Position numbers and translations under genes: made by a program. The notes under the pieces are model-generated. The model saw only the letters and a list, made by a program, of their open reading frames with translations, searched no databases and was not told where the DNA came from. Source: an uncultured Bergeyella sp. (GTDB lineage Bacteria > Bacteroidota > Bacteroidia > Flavobacteriales > Weeksellaceae). From it: a stretch of DNA of 23,551 bases. Below, one piece after another: positions 13,656-21,040 of this stretch. Positions within the stretch are counted from its first letter, which is position 1; the number at the start of each line of letters is the position of its first letter. Location of the stretch: NCBI GenBank assembly GCA_916710115.1, contig CAKAOY010000005.1:1-23551 (forward strand), given 5' to 3'.

Positions 13656-14562
13656 TTTCTATGTTTATTCTTATTTCTCCTCCTATAACAATCGGATAAT
13701 TCTCAAAAATGTGACCATTTGGAAAGGAATAAAAAACAGGAAAATTGTATTTATTCACCCTATCAGAGACGATTTTATAAGCCATTACATCAAAACTATT
13801 TTCGTATTCTGGGTTGGTATCTTTCTCTCCCATATTAGTCATTCCTCCAATAATTAATCCCTTAATTTCACAGAATACTCCCGCTAAATCAAGAGACATT
13901 AACATCCTATCCAATGCATAAAAATGCTCTCCAATATCTTCTATAAATAGTATTTTATCTCTAAAATCAAAAGAAAAAGGCGTCCCTAGAAGTGCATAAA
14001 TCAACGATAAATTACCTCCAACTAATTGACCGGTAATAGACATAAAACTCGGATTTAATACATTTTTAGGAAGTGTATAAATTGTTTTTTTTCCTTCCAA
14101 AATATTAAAAATACTCGTATATGCCTTTTCTTCGACACCAAAAGATGCAGTTTTAAGAGTCTGTCCATGAATAGACGCAAATCCATTTTTCAAAAGCAAA
14201 GATTGGATTGCTGTATTATCACTATACCCAATATACCACTTAGGATTTTTAATAAATCCCGACATATCAATATCTTGTAGAAGATGCTGACAGCCATAAC
14301 CACCTCGAGTTGCCCAAATTGCAGAAACTTCAGGATTGTTTAATGCCCAATTTATATCTTCCAACCGCTCATTCTCCATCCCCGAGTAATGGTAAGCGTT
14401 CTCATATAGCCCAAATACATTTTTAGACAACACGGGTTCGTATCCATTCTGGACTATCAACTTAATCCCTCGCTCTACTTGAGAAGCATCTACAGAACCA
14501 GCAGGCGATATGATAGCGATTTTATCTCCTTTTTTCAGTGGTTTTGGGAATATTGCCTTCAT
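13630..14562 (-). CDS. LD-carboxypeptidase, S66 family (LdcA/MccF-like)
   Basis: The 310-residue protein has the S66 layout: KGDKIAIISPAGSVD at 11-25, ATRGGYGCQHLL (84-95), nucleophile motif GYSDNTAI with Ser114, LVGGNLSLIYALLGTP (180-195), FIEDIGEHFYALDRML with Glu208, and PNGHIFEN with His284. Ser114, Glu208 and His284 form the expected catalytic triad. Relatives cut the L-Lys/D-Ala bond of murein tetrapeptides in cell wall recycling, while MccF-type members inactivate microcin C. No signal peptide is visible, so a cytoplasmic site is likely. Its ATG overlaps the stop of the LysE-family gene as ATGA, and its end overlaps pabB. Confidence 0.93.
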   Translation of the reverse strand: MKAIFPKPLKKGDKIAIISPAGSVDASQVERGIKLIVQNGYEPVLSKNVFGLYENAYHYSGMENERLEDINWALNNPEVSAIWATRGGYGCQHLLQDIDMSGFIKNPKWYIGYSDNTAIQSLLLKNGFASIHGQTLKTASFGVEEKAYTSIFNILEGKKTIYTLPKNVLNPSFMSITGQLVGGNLSLIYALLGTPFSFDFRDKILFIEDIGEHFYALDRMLMSLDLAGVFCEIKGLIIGGMTNMGEKDTNPEYENSFDVMAYKIVSDRVNKYNFPVFYSFPNGHIFENYPIVIGGEIRINIENDTEKYEF

Positions 14563-15227
14563 TTTTTGTTGATTTTTTGTGTATGCAATTTATTTTCTAT
14601 TTGATTAAATTGCTTAAAACTTTGTAAAAAGATATAAATACTAAATAATATTAAAATTCCTCCCACAATTTTTCTTATCTTATCTATAATCCTCGGAGTA
14701 ATTTTATAGTGAAATTGTTTTGCCAATAAAATTTTCAGTAAATCTATCCCAAGATAAGTAACGATTACGATAGTGATATACATCATAAAATCTGAACTTT
14801 TCGGGTACTTATTTCGTATAGAAACCACTGTTGCCAACCAAAATATCACTACTCCTATATTAAGAATATTCAGCAAAAAACCATTAAAAAAGGTCTTTAT
14901 ATAGCTATTACTCACTATTTTCTTATCACCTCCAACAGAAGTTTTAGTTTTAGAAAATATCATATATACTCCATATACCAACATAATTAGTGCTGTTATT
15001 CGGTAAAAACTTGGATATTTGTCAATCAATTCTACCAAATCACTACTTGCATAATATGCAGCTACAATACACACAATATCTGCAAATATTACTCCTAAAT
15101 CTAGCACAAGAGCATGTTTTCCTCCTCTTGAAAAACTCGTTTCTATCAACAAAAAAAATATCGGCCCTATGAAAACGAGACTTAGCATAATGCCTAAACC
15201 TACCGCTGAGATAATGAATTCCAACAT
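14559..15227 (-). CDS. LysE-family amino acid exporter
   Basis: The 222-residue integral membrane protein begins MLEFIISAVGLGIMLSLVFIGPIFFLLIETSFSRGGKHAL. It shows the LysE/RhtB pattern of a GP motif in the first helix followed by a loop and a second helix (GVIFADIVCIVAAYY), and six predicted membrane segments in all, with a basic end. LysE-type proteins export amino acids or similar small molecules; the substrate cannot be read here. I start it at the ATG at 15225-15227; an in-frame TTG two codons upstream is less likely. The stop overlaps the next ATG by four bases. Confidence 0.85.
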   Translation of the reverse strand: MLEFIISAVGLGIMLSLVFIGPIFFLLIETSFSRGGKHALVLDLGVIFADIVCIVAAYYASSDLVELIDKYPSFYRITALIMLVYGVYMIFSKTKTSVGGDKKIVSNSYIKTFFNGFLLNILNIGVVIFWLATVVSIRNKYPKSSDFMMYITIVIVTYLGIDLLKILLAKQFHYKITPRIIDKIRKIVGGILILFSIYIFLQSFKQFNQIENKLHTQKINKK

Positions 15228-15281
15228 CGTCAATACTAATTAAATTTCACAAAAAATAAGAAATATACCTATAAAAAAGTA

Positions 15282-16022
15282 TTACCCTACACTCCACTGA
15301 TTCAATTTCCTACCCCAAATTTTAGCTAAAATAAAACCTACTATCGCCCCACCAATATGTGCAAAATGAGCAATATTATCCATATTATTACTCAGACCTA
15401 AATATAAAGAACCTAAAATAATTATTGGGAAAAGATACTTTGCCTTAATAGGAAATGGTATGAACATAAACATCATTCTAGCATTCGGAAAAAGTGTAGA
15501 AAATGCTGATACAATACCAAAAATAGCACCAGAAGCACCCACCATCCGGCCATTAAGAGCCATCAATAAATGTTCAGCAAGAACCTTTCCCTCAGCAGTC
15601 TTAAAATTCATACTAAGCGAACCAGAATAGTTCAATGCCGACATTCTCACAATTTTATTAACATCCTCTCCTAATTCATTTAACTGATTGACCAATGCAA
15701 AAATGTCGTAAGCATACCATATATTATATAATGTAAATGCTCCCAAGCCACTCGCAAAATACAAAATTAAGAATCGTTTTTCTCTCAAAAAATTCTCTAA
15801 AACTACGCCAAAACTCGCTAAAGTAAGCATATTAAATAATAAATGGAGTACTCCACCGTGCATAAACATATGGCTAATAATCTGCCAAGTATAAAAATTT
15901 GGCGATAGCGGAAAATATGCTGACAATAAATCATTCAAAGAAGGAACAATCTGTGATAATATAAACAAACCTATATTTATGAAAATAATATTCCTCGTAA
16001 TCGGTGTAAGATTCTGAAACAT
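15282..16022 (-). CDS. rhomboid family intramembrane serine protease
   Basis: The 246-residue protein has the six-helix rhomboid core. HMFMHGGVLHLLFNML (51-66) provides the oxyanion-side His60 and Asn64, VGASGAIFG contains the nucleophile Ser164, and AHFAHIGG contains the catalytic His222. The family cleaves transmembrane substrates in the inner membrane. An insert of about 40 residues between helices (about 103-145) is longer than in E. coli GlpG loops. It lies 25 bp after mutL and 54 bp before the LysE gene, so it is probably in the mutL transcript. The substrate is unknown. Confidence 0.93.
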   Translation of the reverse strand: MFQNLTPITRNIIFINIGLFILSQIVPSLNDLLSAYFPLSPNFYTWQIISHMFMHGGVLHLLFNMLTLASFGVVLENFLREKRFLILYFASGLGAFTLYNIWYAYDIFALVNQLNELGEDVNKIVRMSALNYSGSLSMNFKTAEGKVLAEHLLMALNGRMVGASGAIFGIVSAFSTLFPNARMMFMFIPFPIKAKYLFPIIILGSLYLGLSNNMDNIAHFAHIGGAIVGFILAKIWGRKLNQWSVG

Positions 16023-16047
16023 TTTTTATATTTAATCGTTATACAAC

Positions 16048-17862
16048 TTATTCAAACATTACTTTAAGCTCTTCCAATGGCAACTCTACAAAACAAACTT
16101 TACCAGTAGAAGAATACTGAGGGAATCCCAAAGCTATGAATTCTTTCACAAGATTCTCCACATCTTTTTTATGCAAAAAATCAAATCTTGATTTATAACT
16201 TAATTTAGACAATTGCTTGTCATAAAAACTGAAAAATTCTTCCTCAGAAAAGAACTCTTTCTCCACAAAGACACACTCCAAAAGATACATTACTTGTGTT
16301 TCCTTCAATCCCTCAGGAATGGCATCTATACGAAGTACATTCTCCTCACCTAGAATCATTTCAAAACCTAATTTATCCAAATAATCCGCAATATATAGAT
16401 ATTGATGTTTCTCCGTATCACTCAAATAATACTCCAAAGAATAGAGTAATGTCTGCTTTACAAAGCTCCGTTTCTGCTCACTTTTTTGCTGAGAATAGAT
16501 CACCTCATACATTCTAGAAGGGTCTATCATTTTCACATTTTCCCCCATATTCAGTAACCAATATCCATTCGGTAGCCTCATCAAATCCTCTGAAAAATCC
16601 TCATCTTCATCCTCAAACAAATTCAATTTTGAAGGTGAAGACGGGCCCATACTATCTTTATACATTTCCGTAAGATTGATAACCTCCTGCTGTGATGCTT
16701 TTGGCTCCTGCTCAAAAGGATTAAAATCCCTCGGAACTGATATTCTTTTGGAATCGTAATTCTCCTTATTTATCTTACTCTCCGAAAAAGAATTATCCTC
16801 TGCTGTTGATGAATTTCTAAAAATATCATCAAAGCGAGCAATATCATTATCAAAATCAATACTCGGAGCTATATTATAAATTCCCAGGGCCTTCTTAATT
16901 GTAGAACGAATGAGGGCATAAATAATATGCTCGTCTTCAAATTTAATTTCTGTCTTCTGCGGATGGATATTAATATCTATCTTCTCAGGTGAAATTTCTA
17001 AAAATAAAAAAAATGACGGAGAATATCCCATTTTCAAAAGTCCCTCGAATGCCTCCTGAACGGCTTTTTCTAAATATGGACTCTTAAAGTATCGATTATT
17101 AACAAAGAAAAATTGTTCGCCTCTGGATTTCTTTGCCCCTTCGGGTTTTGCTACATATCCGTGAAGCTTTATCCACTCTATGTCTTCCTTAATAGGCACA
17201 AGTATTGGCTGCAATCTCTTCCCAAAAACATCTATAATACGCTGTATTTGTGTCGTTTTCCTCAATCTAAAAATAGGTTCCTCATTATGATACAAATTAA
17301 ATTCTATATCGTGATGAGGCAATGCCACCCTATGAAATTCATTGAGTATATGTCTAAATTCTACTTTGGTGTCTTTTAAAAATTTTCGTCTAGCAGGAAC
17401 ATTATAGAATAAATTTTTTACTTGAAAATTTGCTCCATCAGAGGTTTGTACCGGCTCGTGAGAAACTAATACTCCTCCCTCAATACAAATCATTGTCCCT
17501 AACTCCGCATCTATCTGTTTAGTTCTCAATTCCACTTGCGAAACAGCAGCAATAGAGGCCAATGCCTCTCCTCGGAATCCCTTCGTCACTATACTGAAAA
17601 TATCATCTGTCGTCCTAATTTTAGATGTGGCATGTCTCTCAAAAGCCATTCTTGCATCTGTTGCAGACATACCTATCCCATTATCCACCACTTGGATTAA
17701 ATTCTTTCCTGCCTCTCTTACAATGAGTTCTACCTTCGTAGATTGAGCATCAATAGAATTTTCCAAAAGTTCCTTAACAATAGAAGCTGGTCTCTGCACT
17801 ACCTCTCCCGCCGCAATTTGGTTGGCTACATAATCAGGTAAAAGTTGAATAATATCCGACAT
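16048..17862 (-). CDS. mutL: DNA mismatch repair protein MutL, without a recognisable endonuclease site
   Basis: The 604-residue protein has an intact N-terminal GHKL ATPase. It shows ANQIAAGEVVQRPASIVKE (13-31, catalytic Glu31), ENSIDA with Asn35, DNGIGM (60-65) and KGFRGEALASIAAV (94-107). VPARRKFL and NNRYFKS mark the transducer domain, and 335-425 is an acidic linker. The C-terminal dimerisation domain (426-604) is present, but the endonuclease motif DQHAxxERxxYE reads D447-P-S-R-M-Y-E-V-I-Y. The CPHGRP-type motif is replaced by SSTGKV near 584-589. MutL couples MutS to downstream repair; this one probably lacks nicking activity. A promoter sits directly upstream. Confidence 0.96.
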   Translation of the reverse strand: MSDIIQLLPDYVANQIAAGEVVQRPASIVKELLENSIDAQSTKVELIVREAGKNLIQVVDNGIGMSATDARMAFERHATSKIRTTDDIFSIVTKGFRGEALASIAAVSQVELRTKQIDAELGTMICIEGGVLVSHEPVQTSDGANFQVKNLFYNVPARRKFLKDTKVEFRHILNEFHRVALPHHDIEFNLYHNEEPIFRLRKTTQIQRIIDVFGKRLQPILVPIKEDIEWIKLHGYVAKPEGAKKSRGEQFFFVNNRYFKSPYLEKAVQEAFEGLLKMGYSPSFFLFLEISPEKIDINIHPQKTEIKFEDEHIIYALIRSTIKKALGIYNIAPSIDFDNDIARFDDIFRNSSTAEDNSFSESKINKENYDSKRISVPRDFNPFEQEPKASQQEVINLTEMYKDSMGPSSPSKLNLFEDEDEDFSEDLMRLPNGYWLLNMGENVKMIDPSRMYEVIYSQQKSEQKRSFVKQTLLYSLEYYLSDTEKHQYLYIADYLDKLGFEMILGEENVLRIDAIPEGLKETQVMYLLECVFVEKEFFSEEEFFSFYDKQLSKLSYKSRFDFLHKKDVENLVKEFIALGFPQYSSTGKVCFVELPLEELKVMFE

Positions 17863-17879
17863 TTATTATTTTTATTTAG

Positions 17880-17907
17880 CAAAGATACGGATTTTTTAAA
17901 ACTTCAA
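17880..17907 (-). promoter_or_regulatory. candidate promoter of mutL
   Basis: On the minus strand, TTG (17905-17907) and TATCTTTG (17880-17887) are 17 bases apart, which fits the TTG/TAnnTTTG pattern. The element sits in the 45-bp gap after the small membrane protein gene. Transcription would start near 17873, leaving about ten bases before the mutL ATG, so the message would be nearly leaderless. The genes from mutL down to the pabC-like gene could be read from it. Confidence 0.55.
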
Positions 17908-18240
17908 TTATTCTCGCAAAGATTTACTCTCCTTGAAACTCGCCAATAGATAATATCCCACAAAAATCGTTGAAAACTTCACAATAGACTGAACCGCTGT
18001 CTCTACACCTAAAAATATCCCACCAAAAACCAACAAAACAACAACTCCCACAAAAGAGAGTCCCATTTTCTTAGCTAATTTCCAATTCGGTCTATCTACA
18101 AAATATGCCAACCCCCAGCCTAAACCAAAAGCTATCGCATACAACAACTCTATCTCCCATTGCTCTACTCCAAAAATGAAATAATCTAACAAAAATTTCA
18201 AAATTGTTCCTATAAAAAAGTATAAAATTGTTCTTTTCAT
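17908..18240 (-). CDS. small four-helix membrane protein of unknown function
   Basis: I do not recognise this 110-residue protein. It has four hydrophobic segments (about 5-23, 31-48, 59-78 and 84-101) joined by short loops, with a basic loop PNWKLAKKMG between helices 2 and 3 and a charged tail FKESKSLRE. It has no catalytic or binding motif. It lies 45 bp upstream of mutL and is divergent from rocD. A TAnnTTTG-like sequence (18277-18284, minus strand) lies upstream, but without a -33 element. The ORF is probably real, because hydrophobic pattern, ATG start and tight spacing agree. Confidence 0.7.
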   Translation of the reverse strand: MKRTILYFFIGTILKFLLDYFIFGVEQWEIELLYAIAFGLGWGLAYFVDRPNWKLAKKMGLSFVGVVVLLVFGGIFLGVETAVQSIVKFSTIFVGYYLLASFKESKSLRE

Positions 18241-18344
18241 TAATAAAATTAAATATTTCTTTATATATTACTACTACAAAAATAATAAAATATGAAACTT
18301 ATAAAAAATTATTCTCTTTATTTTTTCATATTTATAAAAAATTT

Positions 18345-18352
18345 TATCTTTG
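18345..18352 (+). promoter_or_regulatory. candidate -7 element of rocD
   Basis: TATCTTTG matches the Bacteroidota -7 consensus TAnnTTTG. It lies 25 bases before the rocD ATG, giving a short leader of about 20 bases. At the expected -33 position there is only a T-run without TTG, so promoter strength is uncertain. Confidence 0.5.
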
Positions 18353-18377
18353 TGGAAAACCTAAAAAAATTAAAATT

Positions 18378-19613
18378 ATGTCAGTAAAAAACACTCAATA
18401 TTACATTGATTTAGAAAATCAATACGGAGCCCACAACTATCATCCACTACCAGTAGTTTTAGACAAAGGCGAAGGCGTTTTTGTTTGGGATGTAGAAGGT
18501 AAAAGATACTACGATTTCCTATCAGCTTACTCTGCTGTTAATCAAGGACACTCTCATCCAAAAATTGTAAAAGCCCTCACTGAGCAAGCTCAAAAATTAT
18601 CTCTAACATCGAGAGCTTTCTATAATTCTAATTTAGGAGAATATGAGAAAAAAATCACTTCCATATTTGGTTTTGATAAAGTTTTACCAATGAACTCAGG
18701 TGCCGAAGCCGTAGAAACCGCTGTGAAAATCGCAAGAAAATGGAGCTATGAAGTAAAAGGTATCCACGAAAATACTGCAAAAATCATCGTTTGCGAAAAT
18801 AATTTCCACGGAAGAACTACCACCATCGTTTCATTTTCTAACGACCCCGATGCTAATAATAATTATGGCCCTTTTACACCTGGATTCCTAAAAGTACCAT
18901 ATAACGATATTGATGCCTTAGAAAAATTATTAGAAAACCCTTCTGATATTGCTGCATTCTTGATAGAACCAATACAAGGCGAGGCTGGAGTATTCGTTCC
19001 CGATGAAGGATTTTTAATAAAAGCCTACGAACTTTGTAAAAAGAACAATGTACTTTTCATTGCTGACGAGGTACAAACGGGTATCGCAAGAACAGGAAAA
19101 ATGCTCGCATGCGACCACGAAGGTGTGCATCCTGACATTTTAATATTAGGAAAAGCCCTATCTGGCGGTATGTATCCCGTATCGGCTGTATTAACGAATG
19201 ATGAAATAATGAATGTGATAAAACCTGGTCAGCACGGCTCTACCTTCGGAGGAAACCCGTTGGCCTGCGCTATAGCTATCGCTGCCCTTGATGTTGTTGA
19301 AGAAGAAAAATTATCCGAAAATGCTCAAAAAATGGGAGAAATTTTCCGTTCAAAAATCAATGAAATCATCTCAGAAACCAATTTAATAACCGCTGTAAGA
19401 GGTAAAGGATTACTCAATGCCATTCTCATCAACGATACACCTGAAAGTTCTACTGCTTGGGATTTATGTATTGCCTTAAAAGAAAATGGATTGTTAGCAA
19501 AACCTACCCACGGTAATATTATACGCCTTGCCCCACCTTTGGTAATTACAGAAGAACAACTCCACGAATGTATTTCTATTATCAGAAAAACCATTTTAGA
19601 ATTTAATAAATAA
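18378..19613 (+). CDS. rocD: ornithine--oxo-acid aminotransferase
   Basis: The 411-residue product is a fold-type I, class III PLP aminotransferase. It carries NSGAEAVETAVKIARKW (106-122), NNFHGRT (141-147), LIEPIQGEAGV (195-205), FIADEVQTGIARTGK with Asp230, and ILGKALSGGMYPVSAV with PLP-binding Lys259; GQHGSTFGGNPLA follows. The length and the GAHNYHPLPVVL start are typical of ornithine aminotransferase, which converts ornithine and 2-oxoglutarate to glutamate semialdehyde and glutamate, linking arginine and proline metabolism. I start at ATG 18378; the frame is open 50 codons further upstream, but that part is AT-rich, lies before the -7 element and has no family similarity. A strong terminator follows. 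Confidence 0.93.
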   Translation: MSVKNTQYYIDLENQYGAHNYHPLPVVLDKGEGVFVWDVEGKRYYDFLSAYSAVNQGHSHPKIVKALTEQAQKLSLTSRAFYNSNLGEYEKKITSIFGFDKVLPMNSGAEAVETAVKIARKWSYEVKGIHENTAKIIVCENNFHGRTTTIVSFSNDPDANNNYGPFTPGFLKVPYNDIDALEKLLENPSDIAAFLIEPIQGEAGVFVPDEGFLIKAYELCKKNNVLFIADEVQTGIARTGKMLACDHEGVHPDILILGKALSGGMYPVSAVLTNDEIMNVIKPGQHGSTFGGNPLACAIAIAALDVVEEEKLSENAQKMGEIFRSKINEIISETNLITAVRGKGLLNAILINDTPESSTAWDLCIALKENGLLAKPTHGNIIRLAPPLVITEEQLHECISIIRKTILEFNK

Positions 19614-19628
19614 TACTTCTGCTAAACT

Positions 19629-19663
19629 AAAAACTTTATCATATTTTCTATGATAAAGTTTTT
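19629..19663 (+). terminator. rho-independent terminator after rocD
   Basis: Two perfectly complementary 15-base arms (19629-19643 and 19649-19663) flank a five-base loop (TTTTC) and run straight into a T-run ending at 19665. The stem begins 15 bases after the rocD stop codon. The flanking A-run on the 5' side means it could also work for transcription coming from the right. Confidence 0.85.
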
Positions 19664-19677
19664 TTATAAAAAATAAG

Positions 19678-19702
19678 AGGACTCCCGAAAATCAAGAGTC
19701 CT
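19678..19702 (-). terminator. terminator hairpin after rpsB, between converging genes
   Basis: AGGACTC (19678-19684) pairs with GAGTCCT (19696-19702) around an 11-base loop. On the minus strand it is followed by CTTATTTTTTAT, and it starts 25 bases after the rpsB stop, so it is the likely end of the rplM-rpsI-rpsB transcript. A T-run also follows on the plus strand, so it may act in both directions. Confidence 0.7.
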
Positions 19703-19727
19703 TTTTATAATATAGAATATAAAAGAA

Positions 19728-20444
19728 TTAAGCTTCTTTTTCTTCTTTTTTATCAGCTTTTTTTTGAGAAGCACCTTGTTTCATAGCCTCACCAACGATA
19801 CTTAGAATCATATCTACAGATTTAGATGCATCATCATTACCTGGTATTACGAAATCTACTTTTCTTGGATCTGAGTTTGTATCTACAATAGCAAATACAG
19901 GAATACCCAATTTTTTAGCTTCTGTAACTGCAATATGCTCTCTCAAAATATCTACTACAAACACCGCAGACGGAAGTCTTGTCATATTAGCGATAGACCC
20001 AAGGTTTTTCTCTAAATTTGCTCTTTGTCTGTCAATTTGTAATTTTTCTTTTTTAGATAGAGTTTCAAAAGTGCCATCTTTCTTCATTTTATCAATAGCG
20101 TTCATTTTTTTCACCGCTTTTCTGATAGTTACGAAGTTCGTAAGCATACCTCCTGGCCATCTTTCTGTGATGTAAGGTTGGTTAAGTTCTTGAGCATGTT
20201 TTGCTACAACTTCTTTTGCTTGTTTTTTAGTTGCTACGAAAAGAACACTTTTCCCTGCTGCTGATAATTTTTCAAGTGCTACACAAGCTTCTTCTAATTT
20301 TACAGCAGTTTTATGTAAATCGATGATGTGAATACCATTTTTCTCCATAAAAATATACGGAGCCATATTAGGATTCCACTTTCTTGTCATATGACCGAAG
20401 TGTACACCTGCCTCTAATAGGTCTTTTACATTTACTTTTGCCAT
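19728..20444 (-). CDS. rpsB: 30S ribosomal protein S2 (uS2)
   Basis: The 238-residue product (241 in E. coli) starts MAKVNVKDLLEAGVHFGHMTRKWNPNMAPYIF and contains GIHIIDLHKT, ERWPGGMLTNF, LPSAVFVVD and the nucleotide-fold-like end FAIVDTNSDPRKVDFVIPGNDDA, then a charged tail. S2 joins the 30S late and carries S1 in many bacteria. I reject an upstream in-frame ATG at 20484-20486, which would add 14 residues foreign to the family. It is the last gene of rplM-rpsI-rpsB, with a 204-bp structured gap before it. The usual partner tsf is not downstream: a terminator and the converging rocD are there instead. Confidence 0.97.
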   Translation of the reverse strand: MAKVNVKDLLEAGVHFGHMTRKWNPNMAPYIFMEKNGIHIIDLHKTAVKLEEACVALEKLSAAGKSVLFVATKKQAKEVVAKHAQELNQPYITERWPGGMLTNFVTIRKAVKKMNAIDKMKKDGTFETLSKKEKLQIDRQRANLEKNLGSIANMTRLPSAVFVVDILREHIAVTEAKKLGIPVFAIVDTNSDPRKVDFVIPGNDDASKSVDMILSIVGEAMKQGASQKKADKKEEKEA

Positions 20445-20488
20445 TTTGTTTTTCTTTGTTAGTTTACTTTCCGCTTTCTTTGGCAATC

Positions 20489-20515
20489 AACTTTACAATG
20501 AGTGGGAGTAAAGTT
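20489..20515 (-). promoter_or_regulatory. hairpin in the rpsB leader
   Basis: AACUUUAC and GUAAAGUU form a perfect eight-pair stem around the 11-base loop UCCCACUCAUU in the minus-strand RNA, ending 44 bases before the rpsB ATG. There is no U-tract and no promoter match in the gap. A second, longer-range pairing, GGCAAA (20574-20579) with UUUGCC (20534-20539), lies just upstream. This could be an S2-responsive leader, but that is inference from position. Confidence 0.45.
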
Positions 20516-20606
20516 TGGATGCTAAACATAACGGGCAAACGGCTTAGGACATTTTGCATTACGCAATTTGCTTTTTGCCTTTTGATATAATATTATTAAA
20601 TTAAAC

Positions 20607-20634
20607 TGGTATAACCAATGATATAATACCATTG
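20607..20634 (-). repeat. overlapping inverted repeats after rpsI
   Basis: Two mutually exclusive pairings share the same bases: TGGTAT (20607-20612) with ATACCA (20626-20631), and CAATG (20616-20620) with CATTG (20630-20634). They lie 14 bases after the rpsI stop codon in the rpsI-rpsB gap. There is no T-run, so termination is unlikely. Short stems in AT-rich DNA are weak evidence. Confidence 0.3.
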
Positions 20635-20648
20635 ACCACCAACAGATA

Positions 20649-21035
20649 TTAACGCTTGGAGAATTGGAATCTCTTTCTCGCTTTTTTCTGACCTGGTTTT
20701 TTTCTTTCAACCATTCTTGAATCTCTTGTAAGTAATCCCGCCGGTTTCAATGCTAATCTATGCTCTGCATTTACCTCACAAAGAGCTCTAGAAATACCTA
20801 ATCTAATTGCCTCTGCTTGTCCTGTAATACCTCCACCGAAAACATTTACAGTAACATCATACTGCTCAACAGTTTCAGTAAGTGCAAAAGGTTGGTTTAA
20901 TTTATATACTAATACATCTGTAGTAAAATATTCCTTAGCTTCTCTACCATTAATTTTAATGTTTCCTGAGCCAGGTCTTAAATATACTCTTGCTACAGAA
21001 GTTTTTCTTCTTCCAATTTTATGAACTGTAGACAT
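20649..21035 (-). CDS. rpsI: 30S ribosomal protein S9 (uS9)
   Basis: The 128-residue product (130 in E. coli) begins MSTVHKIGRRKTSVARVYLRPGSGNIKINGR. It contains VNVFGGGITGQAEAIRLGISRAL and ends in the conserved tail LLTRDSRMVERKKPGQKKARKRFQFSKR, whose last SKR contacts the P-site tRNA anticodon. It lies 5 bp after rplM, the nearly universal rplM-rpsI pair. rpsB follows after a 204-bp gap. Nothing unusual in the protein. Confidence 0.98.
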   Translation of the reverse strand: MSTVHKIGRRKTSVARVYLRPGSGNIKINGREAKEYFTTDVLVYKLNQPFALTETVEQYDVTVNVFGGGITGQAEAIRLGISRALCEVNAEHRLALKPAGLLTRDSRMVERKKPGQKKARKRFQFSKR

Positions 21036-21040
21036 AGTGG

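Noticed and set aside
18277..18284. Promoter of the small membrane protein gene (TATTTTTG on the minus strand)
   Set aside because: There is no TTG at the expected -33 distance and the area is very AT-rich, so one 8-base match is not convincing.
18228..18377. Extension of rocD by 50 codons from an upstream start
   Set aside because: The extra part is AT-rich, precedes the likely -7 element and has no aminotransferase similarity; MSVKNTQYYIDLE is the natural start.
20445..20486. Extension of rpsB by 14 residues from an upstream ATG
   Set aside because: The conserved S2 N-terminus MAKVNVKDLLEAGVHFG starts at 20444; the added residues do not match the family.
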